Of a stretch of DNA of 52,434 nucleotides, positions 16,680 through 25,182 are shown piece after piece. The notes under the pieces were generated by a model. The model had not been told where the DNA came from, made no database searches, and saw nothing but the letters and a program-made list of their open reading frames with translations. Position 1 is the first letter of the stretch. Each line of letters opens with the position of its first letter. The DNA comes from Akkermansia muciniphila (GTDB lineage: Bacteria; Verrucomicrobiota; Verrucomicrobiia; Limisphaerales; UBA9464): the NCBI GenBank assembly GCA_945900455.1, contig CAMDJH010000006.1, positions 1 to 52,434 of the forward strand, read 5' to 3'. The position numbers and the translations under genes were made by a program.

Positions 16680-18683
16680 ATGAAGACATTTGTCTGCATC
16701 GGGCTCGCGTTGGCGCTTCTGGGGCCGGAGGCACGCTCTGCCGAGGCACCGCTCGTCCAGAAGGCAAAAACTTGGTGGGCATTTCAACCGTTGAAACGCC
16801 CACCCGTGTCCGGTCTTGGCGCGGAGGTCCCGATCGACGTCCTCTTAGACGAGAAGATTGCCGCCGCCGGTCTGAAGAAGGCGCCACCGGCCGACCGCGC
16901 CACGTTGCTTCGCCGCGCCACATTTGACCTCACGGGTCTGCCGCCGACGCCCGATGAAGTCCGAAGCTTTCTCGAAGACGCCGCTCCGGGCGCCTTCGCG
17001 CGCGTTGTCGATCGGCTCCTGGCGTCGCCGAGCTACGGACAGCGTTGGGCACGCCATTGGCTGGACGTCGTCCGTTACGCGGACTATCACGACGCCGATC
17101 CCAAGGCGCGCACGGCCAGTTGCGAACCTCTCGAAGCCTGGCGTTATCGCGACTGGGTGGTTGACTCACTCAACCGCGACCTGCCTTTCGATCAGTTCCT
17201 CATGCATCAGATCGCCGGCGATTTGCTGACGAATTATGCGAATGGAACAAATGACCCGGCGGGCTTGATTGCGACGGGGTTTCTGCTGAATGGCACGTGG
17301 GACCGGGGCGATGCCGACAAGGAAAAATTGGTCAGCGACATGATCGATGACCAGATCGAGACCGTGGGCAAGGCATTCCTGGGACTAACCTTGGGTTGCG
17401 CCCGTTGCCACGATCATAAGTTCGATCCTATTTCAAACCACGACTACTACGCGCTCGCTGGCATTTTCTATAGTACCCACTTCATGGAAAACTTGGGGAC
17501 GAAAGGGGGGGAGATTACGCTGAAACGAGTGCCGCTAGTCTCTCGCTCGGTCGCCGCGCTTCGGGACGGCCTGGTGCTTCAACTCGAATCGATCAAGGCG
17601 AAGCTCGCAGCTCTCGAAAAGCAGTCACCCCGCGTCGCCGCGGATCATCCCGAACGGCACATGCTCGAAAAGGATCGCGACGCCCTGCAGGCGGACTTGC
17701 CGCCGCCCTACCCGGCCGCGCTCACGGTGCAGGAGGGTGGAATGCCGGGCGGACTCTTCCCCAATATTCAGGACGTGCCCGTTCACATCCGCGGCAGCTA
17801 TACGCGGCTCGGACCCGTAATCCCCCGTCGCATGCCTGCTTTCTTCGCCGGCGAATCTCAACCACCGATCACCCAGGGCAGCGGACGACGCGAATTGGCT
17901 GCGTGGATCGCCTCCAAGACGAATCCGCTCACCGCGCGCGTTATCGTCAATCGCGTCTGGCAATGGCACTTTGGCGAGGGGCTCGTCCGCACCCCCAGCA
18001 ACTTCGGTCTGACCTCGGAACCCCCCAGTCATCCCGCCTTGCTCGACGGACTCGCCGCGCACTTGATTGAGGAAGGTTGGTCGCTGAAGGAACTCCACCG
18101 GCGAATCATGCTTTCCGCCGCATACCAGCGAAGCAGCGCGGTTCTGCGGGATCCAACTGCTCGAGACCCCGAAAATCGCTGGCTCGCCCGATTCTCCGCC
18201 CGCCGCTTAGAGGCGGAAGCTTTCCGCGATGCCATGCTCTTCGTGTCCGGCCAACTCGATGTAACTCTGGGGGGCCCTGCCGGGGCGGACGTCGGCACCA
18301 ACCGACGCTCGCTGTATGTCCAAACGGCACGTTGGGATCGGAGCAATTTTGCAACTCTCTTTGACGCAGCCAATCCCGATGCGTCCGTGGAAAAGAGAAC
18401 AATATCTACCGTGGCTCCTCAAGCCCTCTTCATGATTAATCACGATTTTGTGAAGGCCCAAGCGTCCCATTTTGCGAAACGCCTGCTTGGCAGGCCGGGC
18501 GACGACCCGGCGGCGCGTATCCAGTGGGCCTATCAGTTGCTTTTTGGCAGGCCTGCGCAGCCGGAGGAAATCCAAATCGCCCAACACTTACTCGCTCAAT
18601 CCGGCGGCTCCGGTTTAGAAAGCGCGTGGTGCGACTTCGCCCACGTGCTTCTATGCAGTAATGAATTTATTTATGTGGACTGA
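16680..18683 (+). CDS. Secreted PSD1-type protein (DUF1549 + DUF1553)
   Basis: A 667-residue exported protein of the Planctomycete/Verrucomicrobium PSD1 family, function unknown. Signal peptide residues 1-22 (ending EARSA). DUF1549 (about 50-265) has LLRRATFDLTGLPPTPDEVR, WARHWLDVVRYAD and EAWRYRDWVVDSLNRDLPFD. A CxxCH motif (GCARCHDHKFDPISNHDYY) ends it; this is a standard feature of the family and not proof of a heme. A coiled-coil linker follows, then DUF1553 (about 400-655) with LAAWIASKTNPLTARVIVNR, LHRRIMLSAAYQRSSA and TVAPQALFMINHDFV. No PSCyt1 cytochrome domain and no LamG insert are present. The DUF1501 partner follows after 32 bases. Confidence 0.9.
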   Translation: MKTFVCIGLALALLGPEARSAEAPLVQKAKTWWAFQPLKRPPVSGLGAEVPIDVLLDEKIAAAGLKKAPPADRATLLRRATFDLTGLPPTPDEVRSFLEDAAPGAFARVVDRLLASPSYGQRWARHWLDVVRYADYHDADPKARTASCEPLEAWRYRDWVVDSLNRDLPFDQFLMHQIAGDLLTNYANGTNDPAGLIATGFLLNGTWDRGDADKEKLVSDMIDDQIETVGKAFLGLTLGCARCHDHKFDPISNHDYYALAGIFYSTHFMENLGTKGGEITLKRVPLVSRSVAALRDGLVLQLESIKAKLAALEKQSPRVAADHPERHMLEKDRDALQADLPPPYPAALTVQEGGMPGGLFPNIQDVPVHIRGSYTRLGPVIPRRMPAFFAGESQPPITQGSGRRELAAWIASKTNPLTARVIVNRVWQWHFGEGLVRTPSNFGLTSEPPSHPALLDGLAAHLIEEGWSLKELHRRIMLSAAYQRSSAVLRDPTARDPENRWLARFSARRLEAEAFRDAMLFVSGQLDVTLGGPAGADVGTNRRSLYVQTARWDRSNFATLFDAANPDASVEKRTISTVAPQALFMINHDFVKAQASHFAKRLLGRPGDDPAARIQWAYQLLFGRPAQPEEIQIAQHLLAQSGGSGLESAWCDFAHVLLCSNEFIYVD

Positions 18684-18715
18684 TCCCTCCACGGTCCGCT
18701 ACGCCGCCACCTCCA

Positions 18716-20140
18716 ATGAATGACCCCCGGATTCCCCACCCATGTTCGCGGCGCGAATGGCTCGCGCATGCGGGCGCAGGATTCGGTCTCTTGGCGCTGA
18801 CTGATTTGCTCGCCGCCGCATCGCAGGATCCAGTTTCAGAAGTGATGGCTCCCCTCACGCGCCCCATCGTTGGCGGCCTGCCCCATCACTTGGCGCGCGC
18901 GAAACGTGTCATTTTTCTCTACATGCCAGGCGGTCCTTCCCATGTGGATTTGTTCGATCCCAAGCCGCGCCTGTTGCAGGACAACGGCAAGCCGTTCCCG
19001 CTCGAAAAGCCCAAGCTCGAACGCACCCGGACCGGTAATTTGCTTGCGTCGCCCTGGACCTTTTCCCCGCACGGGCAGTCCGGCACGGCCGTGAGCGAAT
19101 TGTTACCGTGCATCGCTGCATGCATCGACGACATCTGTGTCATTCGTTCGATGGTCGCTGATAACATCAACCACTCCGGGGCAGCACTCCAGATGTGTAC
19201 CGGCGAGCAAGCCTTCTCCCGCCCAAGCATGGGCTCTTGGCTGACCTATGGCTTGGGAACCGAAAACCAGGACCTGCCCGGATTCGTCGTAGTCAGTCCC
19301 GCCGCTGTTTTCCAAGGCGCTCAACTTTGGGCCTCGAGCTTTCTTCCCAGCTCCTATCAGGGAACGTTGATTCGCGATTTGAATCACCCCATCGCCAACC
19401 TGCACGACCCATCCGGCAACCTTGGCCGGCAGCGAAACAAGCTCGATACGCTCCGACAGCTGAACGACCTCCACAAGCGCGGCCGCGTAATCGACAGCGA
19501 ACTCGACGCGCGAATTTCCTCGTTCGAACTCGCGTTCCGCATGCAGCAGGAGGCCCCCGAAGCGTTCGATCTTTCACGCGAAACCAAGGCCACCCACCGG
19601 CTCTACGGCACCGATCATCCCATCACAGAACTGTTCGGCCGACAATGCCTGCTGGCACGGCGACTGGCCGAACGCGGCGTTCGGTTCATTCAACTTTTTG
19701 ATGCACCCAAGAATAACGTCTGGGACCAACACAGTGGCCTGCGGGAAGAACTCCCCAAACGGTGCGCTGCGGTGGATCAACCCATCGCCGCGCTCCTGGT
19801 GGATCTCAAAGCCCGCGGTCTCCTCGAAGACACCTTGGTTCTTTGGGGAGGCGAATTTGGACGCACGCCGACCGCCGAAGGGACCAATGGCCGCGAACAT
19901 CACCCGTTCGGATTCACCATGTGGATGGCGGGGGGCGGCATTCGGGGAGGTCATGTTCATGGTGCCACGGATGAATTTGGCTGGTATGCCACCCAGGACA
20001 TCGTCCATGTCCATGACCTGCATGCGACGATTCTCCACCTCATGGGGCTCGATCACACGCGGCTAACTTATCGGTTCGCCGGCCGCGACTATCGCCTGAC
20101 CGATGTCTACGGCAACGTTGTGCAGGGCCTCCTCGCGTGA
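18716..20140 (+). CDS. DUF1501 (sulfatase-like) exported protein
   Basis: A 474-residue DUF1501 protein, a family with an alkaline-phosphatase/sulfatase-like fold but no established reaction. The N-terminus SRREWLAHAGAGFGLLALTD is a twin-arginine-type signal, implying export in folded form. Family motifs are VIFLYMPGGPSHVDLFDPKP, GNLLASPWTFSPHGQSGTAV, DICVIRSMVADNINHSGAAL, LWGGEFGRTPTAEGTNGREH and HVHDLHATILHLMGLDH. The Asp and His clusters in these motifs are the likely metal ligands. It is paired with the PSD1 gene just upstream, a near-universal arrangement in these phyla, which suggests the two act together outside the cytoplasm. It is homologous to the protein encoded at 39063. Confidence 0.92.
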   Translation: MNDPRIPHPCSRREWLAHAGAGFGLLALTDLLAAASQDPVSEVMAPLTRPIVGGLPHHLARAKRVIFLYMPGGPSHVDLFDPKPRLLQDNGKPFPLEKPKLERTRTGNLLASPWTFSPHGQSGTAVSELLPCIAACIDDICVIRSMVADNINHSGAALQMCTGEQAFSRPSMGSWLTYGLGTENQDLPGFVVVSPAAVFQGAQLWASSFLPSSYQGTLIRDLNHPIANLHDPSGNLGRQRNKLDTLRQLNDLHKRGRVIDSELDARISSFELAFRMQQEAPEAFDLSRETKATHRLYGTDHPITELFGRQCLLARRLAERGVRFIQLFDAPKNNVWDQHSGLREELPKRCAAVDQPIAALLVDLKARGLLEDTLVLWGGEFGRTPTAEGTNGREHHPFGFTMWMAGGGIRGGHVHGATDEFGWYATQDIVHVHDLHATILHLMGLDHTRLTYRFAGRDYRLTDVYGNVVQGLLA

Positions 20141-20280
20141 ACCCCCAAACGGCTGCGCCACGTTTTGATAGCCGGTGCCGCCAAGCCCCCCTCACCGACG
20201 CCCCCTCCGACCCGTTCGAACGGCCGATCCCCGGAACCGTCCGTGCCGTCGAACTTTTCCGGATTCGACTGCGATAAGGG

Positions 20281-21270
20281 TTACTTGGGAAGCAAATCAA
20301 TCACCAGGGCGCGTTCCTCTTTCAGTTCCGATTCGGTCGCCGTCATCCTGGTCCGGCTAAAATCGTTCACAGCAACACCGTGGATGATTTCCCATTTCGT
20401 CCCGTCACTCCGGGTTGGGTGCGAATAAATCAGCCCCTTTTCGATCCCGTAAGCGCCATCAGAACAGACAGCAACACTAAAGCAATCATCCGGGTGAGTC
20501 GCACGCGTCAGCGATCGCACGGTATCGACCACAGCATTGGCAGCACTGGCAGCGCTGGAAAGCCCCCGAGCCTTGATGATCGCCGCCCCCCGCTGCTGGA
20601 CCGTGGGAATAAATGTGTCCCGGAACCAGCCCTCATCCGAAATCACGGATGTCGCTGGCCGGCCACCGATGCGGGTGTTGTAAAAATCCGGATACATGGT
20701 CGAACTATGGTTGCCCCAGATCGCCATGTTGGACACTTGATCGACCGTCACCCCAGCCTTGAGTGCCAATTGGCTCTTGGCCCGGTTCTCGTCGAGACGC
20801 GTCATGGCAAACCACCGTTCGCGCGCAACATCCCTCGCGTTATTCATCGCAATCAGGCAGTTCGTATTGCAGGGATTACCAACCACGAGGACACGGACAT
20901 CGCTGGCCGCATTCTTTTGAATCGCCTGCCCTTGCCCAATAAAGATTCGCCCGTTGATATTCAGCAGATCCTTCCGTTCCATGCCCTGCTTCCGCGGAAC
21001 GCTGCCAACCAGCAGAGCCCAGTTCACCCCACGAAACCCTTCGTCCAGATTCGCCGTCGGAACGATTCCCTTCAGCAGCGGGAAAGCGCAATCCTCGAGC
21101 TCCATCACGACCCCTTGCAGGGCGGGTAAGGCTGGTTCGATTTCGATCAAATGCAACACGACGGGTTGCGATGGCCCGAACATCGCACCCGAAGCAATGC
21201 GAAATAGCAGGGAGTAACCAATCTGACCGGCGGCACCGGTCACGGCGACGTGAAGAGGAGAAGCACTCAT
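20281..21270 (-). CDS. mdh: Malate dehydrogenase
   Basis: NAD-dependent malate dehydrogenase of the citric acid cycle, 329 residues, of the long cytosolic/plant-like type. Motifs: the dinucleotide loop [35 protein letters not shown] (substrate-binding mobile loop), [31 protein letters not shown] (catalytic Asp region) and the catalytic His in [13 protein letters not shown]. The ATG at 21270, preceded by GAAG-type purines in the reverse strand, gives the standard N-terminus; a longer frame to 21363 adds only unrelated sequence. It is convergent with the DUF1501 gene and downstream of the small membrane-protein cluster on the same strand. Confidence 0.94.
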   Translation of the reverse strand: MSASPLHVAVTGAAGQIGYSLLFRIASGAMFGPSQPVVLHLIEIEPALPALQGVVMELEDCAFPLLKGIVPTANLDEGFRGVNWALLVGSVPRKQGMERKDLLNINGRIFIGQGQAIQKNAASDVRVLVVGNPCNTNCLIAMNNARDVARERWFAMTRLDENRAKSQLALKAGVTVDQVSNMAIWGNHSSTMYPDFYNTRIGGRPATSVISDEGWFRDTFIPTVQQRGAAIIKARGLSSAASAANAVVDTVRSLTRATHPDDCFSVAVCSDGAYGIEKGLIYSHPTRSDGTKWEIIHGVAVNDFSRTRMTATESELKEERALVIDLLPK

Positions 21271-21410
21271 GCGATAATTTAGAATACGTGCCCAAGTATG
21301 CGGAACCCGCAATGCGAGGCAAGTCCCGGCGCGCCGCCCCATTCGATCCGGGTCGGGCCACACCGACGGATGCCGGGACGCGCACCTCTCACAACCCGTC
21401 GGGCCGTTCT

Positions 21411-21722
21411 CTACTTGCCAGCCACCGTCGGCTTGTTGAGTTGGATCTTAAATTCGTTGATGATCTTCACGGCCTCGGCGCTCGTGGAGGACATGGCCAC
21501 CAACTCGCGACCCACGGCGTCCGTGGTCCGGTTGATGGTCATCGCCTGAGCCATCATGGGCTGGAGTTGGATGCGTGCGGCCTTCAGTTGAGATCGCTGG
21601 CTAAAGTCGCCGATCACCGACGAGACCTGCAGCAAAATCAGCGTCGTGAAAACGGAAAGGATCGCCCAAAAAGGCGAGTACGCCTCGGTAGCGTGAACGG
21701 CTTTGGTCTCCGGGTAGCTCAT
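21411..21722 (-). CDS. Small single-span membrane protein A1, function unknown
   Basis: A 103-residue protein with a short cytoplasmic lead, one membrane helix (about 17-40, with [18 protein letters not shown]) and a helical, mostly soluble tail containing [12 protein letters not shown] and [15 protein letters not shown]. It is clearly homologous to the protein encoded at 22088-22399: both share YSPFWA, a VF-TL-LQ helix, DFS-RSQ and INR-T---G--L. It is the last gene of a four-gene row in the order B2-A2-B1-A1 on the minus strand. I recognise no named family. The single helix and heptad-like tail would suit an oligomeric or partner-bound membrane protein. Confidence 0.75.
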   Translation of the reverse strand: MSYPETKAVHATEAYSPFWAILSVFTTLILLQVSSVIGDFSQRSQLKAARIQLQPMMAQAMTINRTTDAVGRELVAMSSTSAEAVKIINEFKIQLNKPTVAGK

Positions 21723-21750
21723 AGAGTCAGTTTTTGAGACGAGAATGATC

Positions 21751-22035
21751 TCACGGATAGTTCTTCTTCTTTCCGTCTACCTCGAGGGTTACGTTCATTC
21801 CGTATTTGATGAGGATGTTCTTGAGCGTGGGGTCGGTGTCCGAGCCCTTGGCAATGCGCTTGGCCAAATTGTCTAGTACTGGTTCGAGTTGCTGGGCGCT
21901 GTTGATGAGAGCGCGATCGCGCCCGAGCGCTTCGCCGAGCCCGTTGACATGTCGCGCGAAAAAGAAATGGCCAATCAGCAGGGTAACCAGCAGCAGCCCG
22001 GCGGTGTTGAGCGTCCAGAATTGGAGCTTGTTCAT
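21751..22035 (-). CDS. Small single-span membrane protein B1, function unknown
   Basis: A 94-residue protein with an N-terminal membrane helix (about 9-27, LNTAGLLLVTLLIGHFFFAR) and a helical tail with LGRDRALINSAQQLEPVLDN and RIAKGSDTDPTLKNILIKYG. The homologue at 22431-22712 shares LN-A--LV-L-I-HFF-AR, the R-A-I-SA-Q-E stretch and RIAKG--TDP-L, so the two arose by duplication. It lies 53 bases after A2 and 28 bases before A1. No enzymatic motif is visible. The pairing of each B with an A protein suggests that they form a membrane complex. Confidence 0.75.
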   Translation of the reverse strand: MNKLQFWTLNTAGLLLVTLLIGHFFFARHVNGLGEALGRDRALINSAQQLEPVLDNLAKRIAKGSDTDPTLKNILIKYGMNVTLEVDGKKKNYP

Positions 22036-22087
22036 AAGAAGTACGACCGGGAGCTAGAGGGACCCACTTCGCAAAACAGTCAATGCC

Positions 22088-22399
22088 TCATTTCGGCCGT
22101 GGCACTGTTACGGGCGTATTGACCTTGATCTGCATTTCGGCCGCGATTTTTTTGGCTTCACCACTTCCCGCGTTTGCCAAGTCGAGGAGCCCTTTCCCCA
22201 TCGATTCCGTCGCACGATTGATCTTTTCCACTTCCGGCATCAGTTTGTCTACATCACGTTTGGATGCCATCACTTGAGATCGTTCCGAAAAATCGTTAAC
22301 CAGGTAGGTGGCTTGCAGTGCGCTCAAGGTAGCAAAGACCACCCAAAGCGCCCAAAATGGCGAATATGTGCCGGAAGGAGAGGCGGTTGAAGTCGTCAT
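22088..22399 (-). CDS. Small single-span membrane protein A2, paralogue of A1
   Basis: A 103-residue paralogue of A1, starting MTTSTASPSGTYSPFWAL, with a membrane helix at about 13-35 and a tail containing VNDFSERSQVMASKRDV, EVEKINRATESMGKGLLDL and a short Val/Pro/Arg end. The open frame extends to 22684, but that extension runs antiparallel through B2 and is not credible; the ATG at 22399 matches the A1 start. It is 31 bases downstream of B2 and 52 bases upstream of B1. Confidence 0.74.
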   Translation of the reverse strand: MTTSTASPSGTYSPFWALWVVFATLSALQATYLVNDFSERSQVMASKRDVDKLMPEVEKINRATESMGKGLLDLANAGSGEAKKIAAEMQIKVNTPVTVPRPK

Positions 22400-22430
22400 T
22401 GAAGTGGACGAGAGAGAACAGAGGTCAACG

Positions 22431-22712
22431 CTACTTACGGGGTGGGCTCGCCGGCGGGGGATGGGCTGCCGGAGACGCGGGTTTCGGCAGCAGGGCTGTG
22501 AGCCGTGGATCGGTTTCGGCGCCTTTGGCGATTCGTTGGGTGAGTTGCTGGAGGATTGTTTCGACTTGACGCGCGCTGACGATGGCATTGCGTTGGCGGG
22601 CGAGGTCCGCGCCCAAGCGGTGGGTCGCGCGTGCCGCAAAAAAATGAGCAATGAACAGGGCGACCAGGATCGCCGCAGTTGCATTGAGAATCTGATGTTG
22701 CAGACGAGTCAT
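22431..22712 (-). CDS. Small single-span membrane protein B2, paralogue of B1
   Basis: A 93-residue paralogue of B1 and the first gene of the row. Its membrane helix (about 9-27, LNATAAILVALFIAHFFAAR) is followed by LARQRNAIVSARQVETILQQ and RIAKGAETDPRLTALLPKP. It ends in a Pro/Ala-rich tail (PASPAAHPPPASPPRK) that replaces the charged end of B1. The region upstream (22713-23021) is the only gap large enough for a promoter of all four genes. Confidence 0.74.
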   Translation of the reverse strand: MTRLQHQILNATAAILVALFIAHFFAARATHRLGADLARQRNAIVSARQVETILQQLTQRIAKGAETDPRLTALLPKPASPAAHPPPASPPRK

Positions 22713-23021
22713 TGACGCGGCGTTGCTAGGCTAAGTGAAACGTGCCTCAAGTCAACGAGGTCAGGAACCCGAGCGGGCGCTAAGGCTGCTTTGGACGGCC
22801 AGATTCGGGTACCGGTTTCACCGGGGCGAGTCGTTTGATACGCATTGAATTCAAATCGAACCACGCACTGCCCGCGGACCCGCGAAATTCAGGCACTTCA
22901 TCGAGCGGTTAATCGAGCGGCATAGTGACGCAGACCGATGACGGAAATTCTTGCGCACAGCAATTTCCCCAACAGAATGTTCGAGGATAAAATCCAACAC
23001 CGGCCGATGACGGGGATCGCC
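22713..23021. other. Intergenic region, 309 bases, no gene seen
   Basis: This gap separates the start of the B2-A2-B1-A1 row from the end of the pseudopilin gene, both on the minus strand. I see no convincing coding frame or terminator. A direct repeat TCGAGCGG occurs at 22901 and 22913. It presumably contains the promoter for the four membrane-protein genes, but no -35/-10 pair is clear. Confidence 0.4.
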
Positions 23022-23828
23022 TCAGTAATAGAACTTTGTATCGGGGCTCGGCCCACCCATGGCGCGAGCCCGCATGACGGCTTTGCGCCGAATCACCAAA
23101 CTCCCATCCGCCTGTCCCACCAACTGATCCGCCGCAATGCTCCATTGCCACAACGGCTTGGTTACAGAACCCCCATCAAAGCGGCCCAAGTGCCCCACAT
23201 CCCAAAGCTTCGTGCCCGGCGTATCGCTGATCCGGTGAGTGATAAAGGCCCGACGGCTGTCCATTTCTGTTCCGTTCGCCGGCCACGCAGGCTCGTTGTC
23301 CTCCGGATTGGCGCTCACCTTGCCATCCGGAGCCAGGAATTTCATGACCGGTGTAAAATTGGCGAGCCACATGTACGGAGTATAGACATTCGCCGCGTCG
23401 GTATCCCAACCACCGTAATCCTTTGTTGTCTTATCGGCATAGTTCTTCATGCTCGCATAGTTGAGCCAAAGGTTGCCGAACGATTTAGCAGTGATCGGAC
23501 AAATGAGTACCGCCCGGTTGGGCACATAATTCGTCTTCATCGAGTCGACAATACTGTCCTTGCGTCCCCCCGTGCGATGATAGTCAGGGCTCGCATCCGC
23601 ATGCGGCGGGAACTTGTCTTTGAAATCGCCGACGTAGATCGCCTGAGAAAGGTACTGCTGCCGGATGTTGTTGATGCAGGCCGAACGCATCCCGGCATAC
23701 TTCGCACGCGCCAATGCCGGCAATAACATGCCTGCCAGGATCGCGATGATCGCGATAACGACGAGAAGCTCGATCAAGGTGAAGGCCCCTGCCGTGGCCC
23801 GGGGTCCAGAAATTCGGGAAGGTCTCAT
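23022..23828 (-). CDS. Type II secretion-like pseudopilin (prepilin N-terminus)
   Basis: A 268-residue protein with a prepilin leader and methylation motif, [19 protein letters not shown] then [10 protein letters not shown], with Ala instead of the usual Gly before the cleaved FTLIE. The remaining 230 residues form a globular extracytoplasmic domain with several Trp and Gly, ending in SPDTKFYY. Verrucomicrobiota encode dozens of such pseudopilins, often scattered and not linked to a secretion operon, as here. The ATG at 23828 gives a leader of normal length (17 residues before the cleavage site). Its role (minor pilin, surface assembly or secretion cargo selection) is unknown. A related, truncated gene is at the right edge of the window. 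Confidence 0.85.
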   Translation of the reverse strand: MRPSRISGPRATAGAFTLIELLVVIAIIAILAGMLLPALARAKYAGMRSACINNIRQQYLSQAIYVGDFKDKFPPHADASPDYHRTGGRKDSIVDSMKTNYVPNRAVLICPITAKSFGNLWLNYASMKNYADKTTKDYGGWDTDAANVYTPYMWLANFTPVMKFLAPDGKVSANPEDNEPAWPANGTEMDSRRAFITHRISDTPGTKLWDVGHLGRFDGGSVTKPLWQWSIAADQLVGQADGSLVIRRKAVMRARAMGGPSPDTKFYY

Positions 23829-23880
23829 AGCTGTCAACTCTGAAAAAGAGCCCACGCTGTCGGGATGTCAAGAGACAAAG

Positions 23881-25104
23881 CTAGGATATAGGAACCGGTC
23901 TGACCCGAATATTACCCAGGAGTGCGTGCACACATGCCTCGGCAAATACCGGGTCATTGATTTCACAGTCCAGAACGAGAAAGGGAATATCGGCCCGTAA
24001 ATGCGATTTCCAGGAGGTCAAGAGAGCCAGGTCCGCCACCGGGTCGTGAAATGGCTGGCCGGGCGCACTGATGACGCTGAGTGACTTCGTCGGGAAGAGC
24101 ACTGTGACCGGCCCTGTCGACAGATTGATCTTTTCGGCGAGGATTCGTCCGAGTTCGGCACATTCCTCCGGAGTCGTTCGCATTAAGGTGACTTTCGGAT
24201 TGTGCTGATAAAATCGCCGCCCTCGAAACTTATCCGGGACGCTGGCCGGCTCCTGAAAATTTACCATGTCGAGGCAACCAGGGGTTACGATTGCGGGAAT
24301 TCCATGCCGGGCAGCGGCCTCGCATCGTTTCGGTCCGGCCCCCAACATTCCGCCCACTAGTTCATCGGCCCACTCGGTTGTGGTGACGTCGAGAACACCC
24401 GAAACAAGGCCGGTTTCCACCAGCGATTCCATGGTTCGACCGCCGGTGCCCGTGGCATGGAATACGAGGACCTCGTAGCCCTCGTTCTCCAACAGACTCC
24501 GGGCATGCTGAACGCATTGAGTGGTGTTGCCAAACATGCTCGCAACAATCACCGGCTTGTCGGTACCGGTTGGAACGGGCTGTTCGACCATGCCACAGAT
24601 CGCCCCCGCCGCCCGACTGAGAATTGCCCGGGAAATTCGATTGATACCGGACACGTCGACGATGCTGGGGATCATGACGATGTCTTTCACTCCGACGTAA
24701 GGAGCCACGTTACCGCTCGCCAAGGTGGACACCATTACTTTGGGAAATCCAAGCGGCAAACTCTGCATCCCAGCCGTCGCAATGGACGTGCCACCGCCGC
24801 CTCCCAGTGAGATCACCCCGGAAATGCGGCCCGCCGCCTGCAATTCCGTTAGAATTGCCACCGCCCCCAAGGCCATGGCGGCGACCGCTTCCCCGCGGTC
24901 CCGGCGGGAGGCGATCCGTAGCAAATCAACACCCGCTGCCCGGGCAACGACCTCTCTTGATATATCGTGCGGGATGGTCGGAGCGTCGAGCGTACCAACA
25001 TCGATCAGGAGCGCCGAATGGCCGCGCGCGCGGATAACGTCCGCGACAAAGGCATGTTCAAGGCCTTTGGTGTCGAACGTTCCAAGGACAGCAATGCAAG
25101 GCAT
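23881..25104 (-). CDS. Tm-1-like ATP-binding / UPF0261 family protein
   Basis: A 407-residue cytoplasmic protein of the Tm-1-like (UPF0261) family, first known from a tomato virus-resistance protein. Many bacterial members have no confirmed reaction, though some are found with sugar or lignin catabolism genes. Features: PCIAVLGTFDTKGLEHAFVA at the start, ISLGGGGGTSIATAGMQSLP (nucleotide-binding Gly loop), DIVMIPSIVDVSGINRISR and HATGTGGRTMESLVETGLV. The length is typical. It lies downstream of the M20 peptidase on the same strand with a 78-base gap, so it may be co-transcribed. Confidence 0.88.
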   Translation of the reverse strand: MPCIAVLGTFDTKGLEHAFVADVIRARGHSALLIDVGTLDAPTIPHDISREVVARAAGVDLLRIASRRDRGEAVAAMALGAVAILTELQAAGRISGVISLGGGGGTSIATAGMQSLPLGFPKVMVSTLASGNVAPYVGVKDIVMIPSIVDVSGINRISRAILSRAAGAICGMVEQPVPTGTDKPVIVASMFGNTTQCVQHARSLLENEGYEVLVFHATGTGGRTMESLVETGLVSGVLDVTTTEWADELVGGMLGAGPKRCEAAARHGIPAIVTPGCLDMVNFQEPASVPDKFRGRRFYQHNPKVTLMRTTPEECAELGRILAEKINLSTGPVTVLFPTKSLSVISAPGQPFHDPVADLALLTSWKSHLRADIPFLVLDCEINDPVFAEACVHALLGNIRVRPVPIS

Positions 25105-25182
25105 GGGAGTGGGCCGGGGCTACATCGTGTGGGAATTGGAATTAGAGGGACGGTAATGAGAGGAACCTTTGAAGTCACAGCT

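Noticed and set aside
17397-17450. CxxCH motif in the PSD1 protein as evidence of a cytochrome c
   Set aside because: The GCARCHDHKFDP stretch is a fixed feature of the DUF1549 family; a heme-binding cytochrome domain (PSCyt1) is absent.
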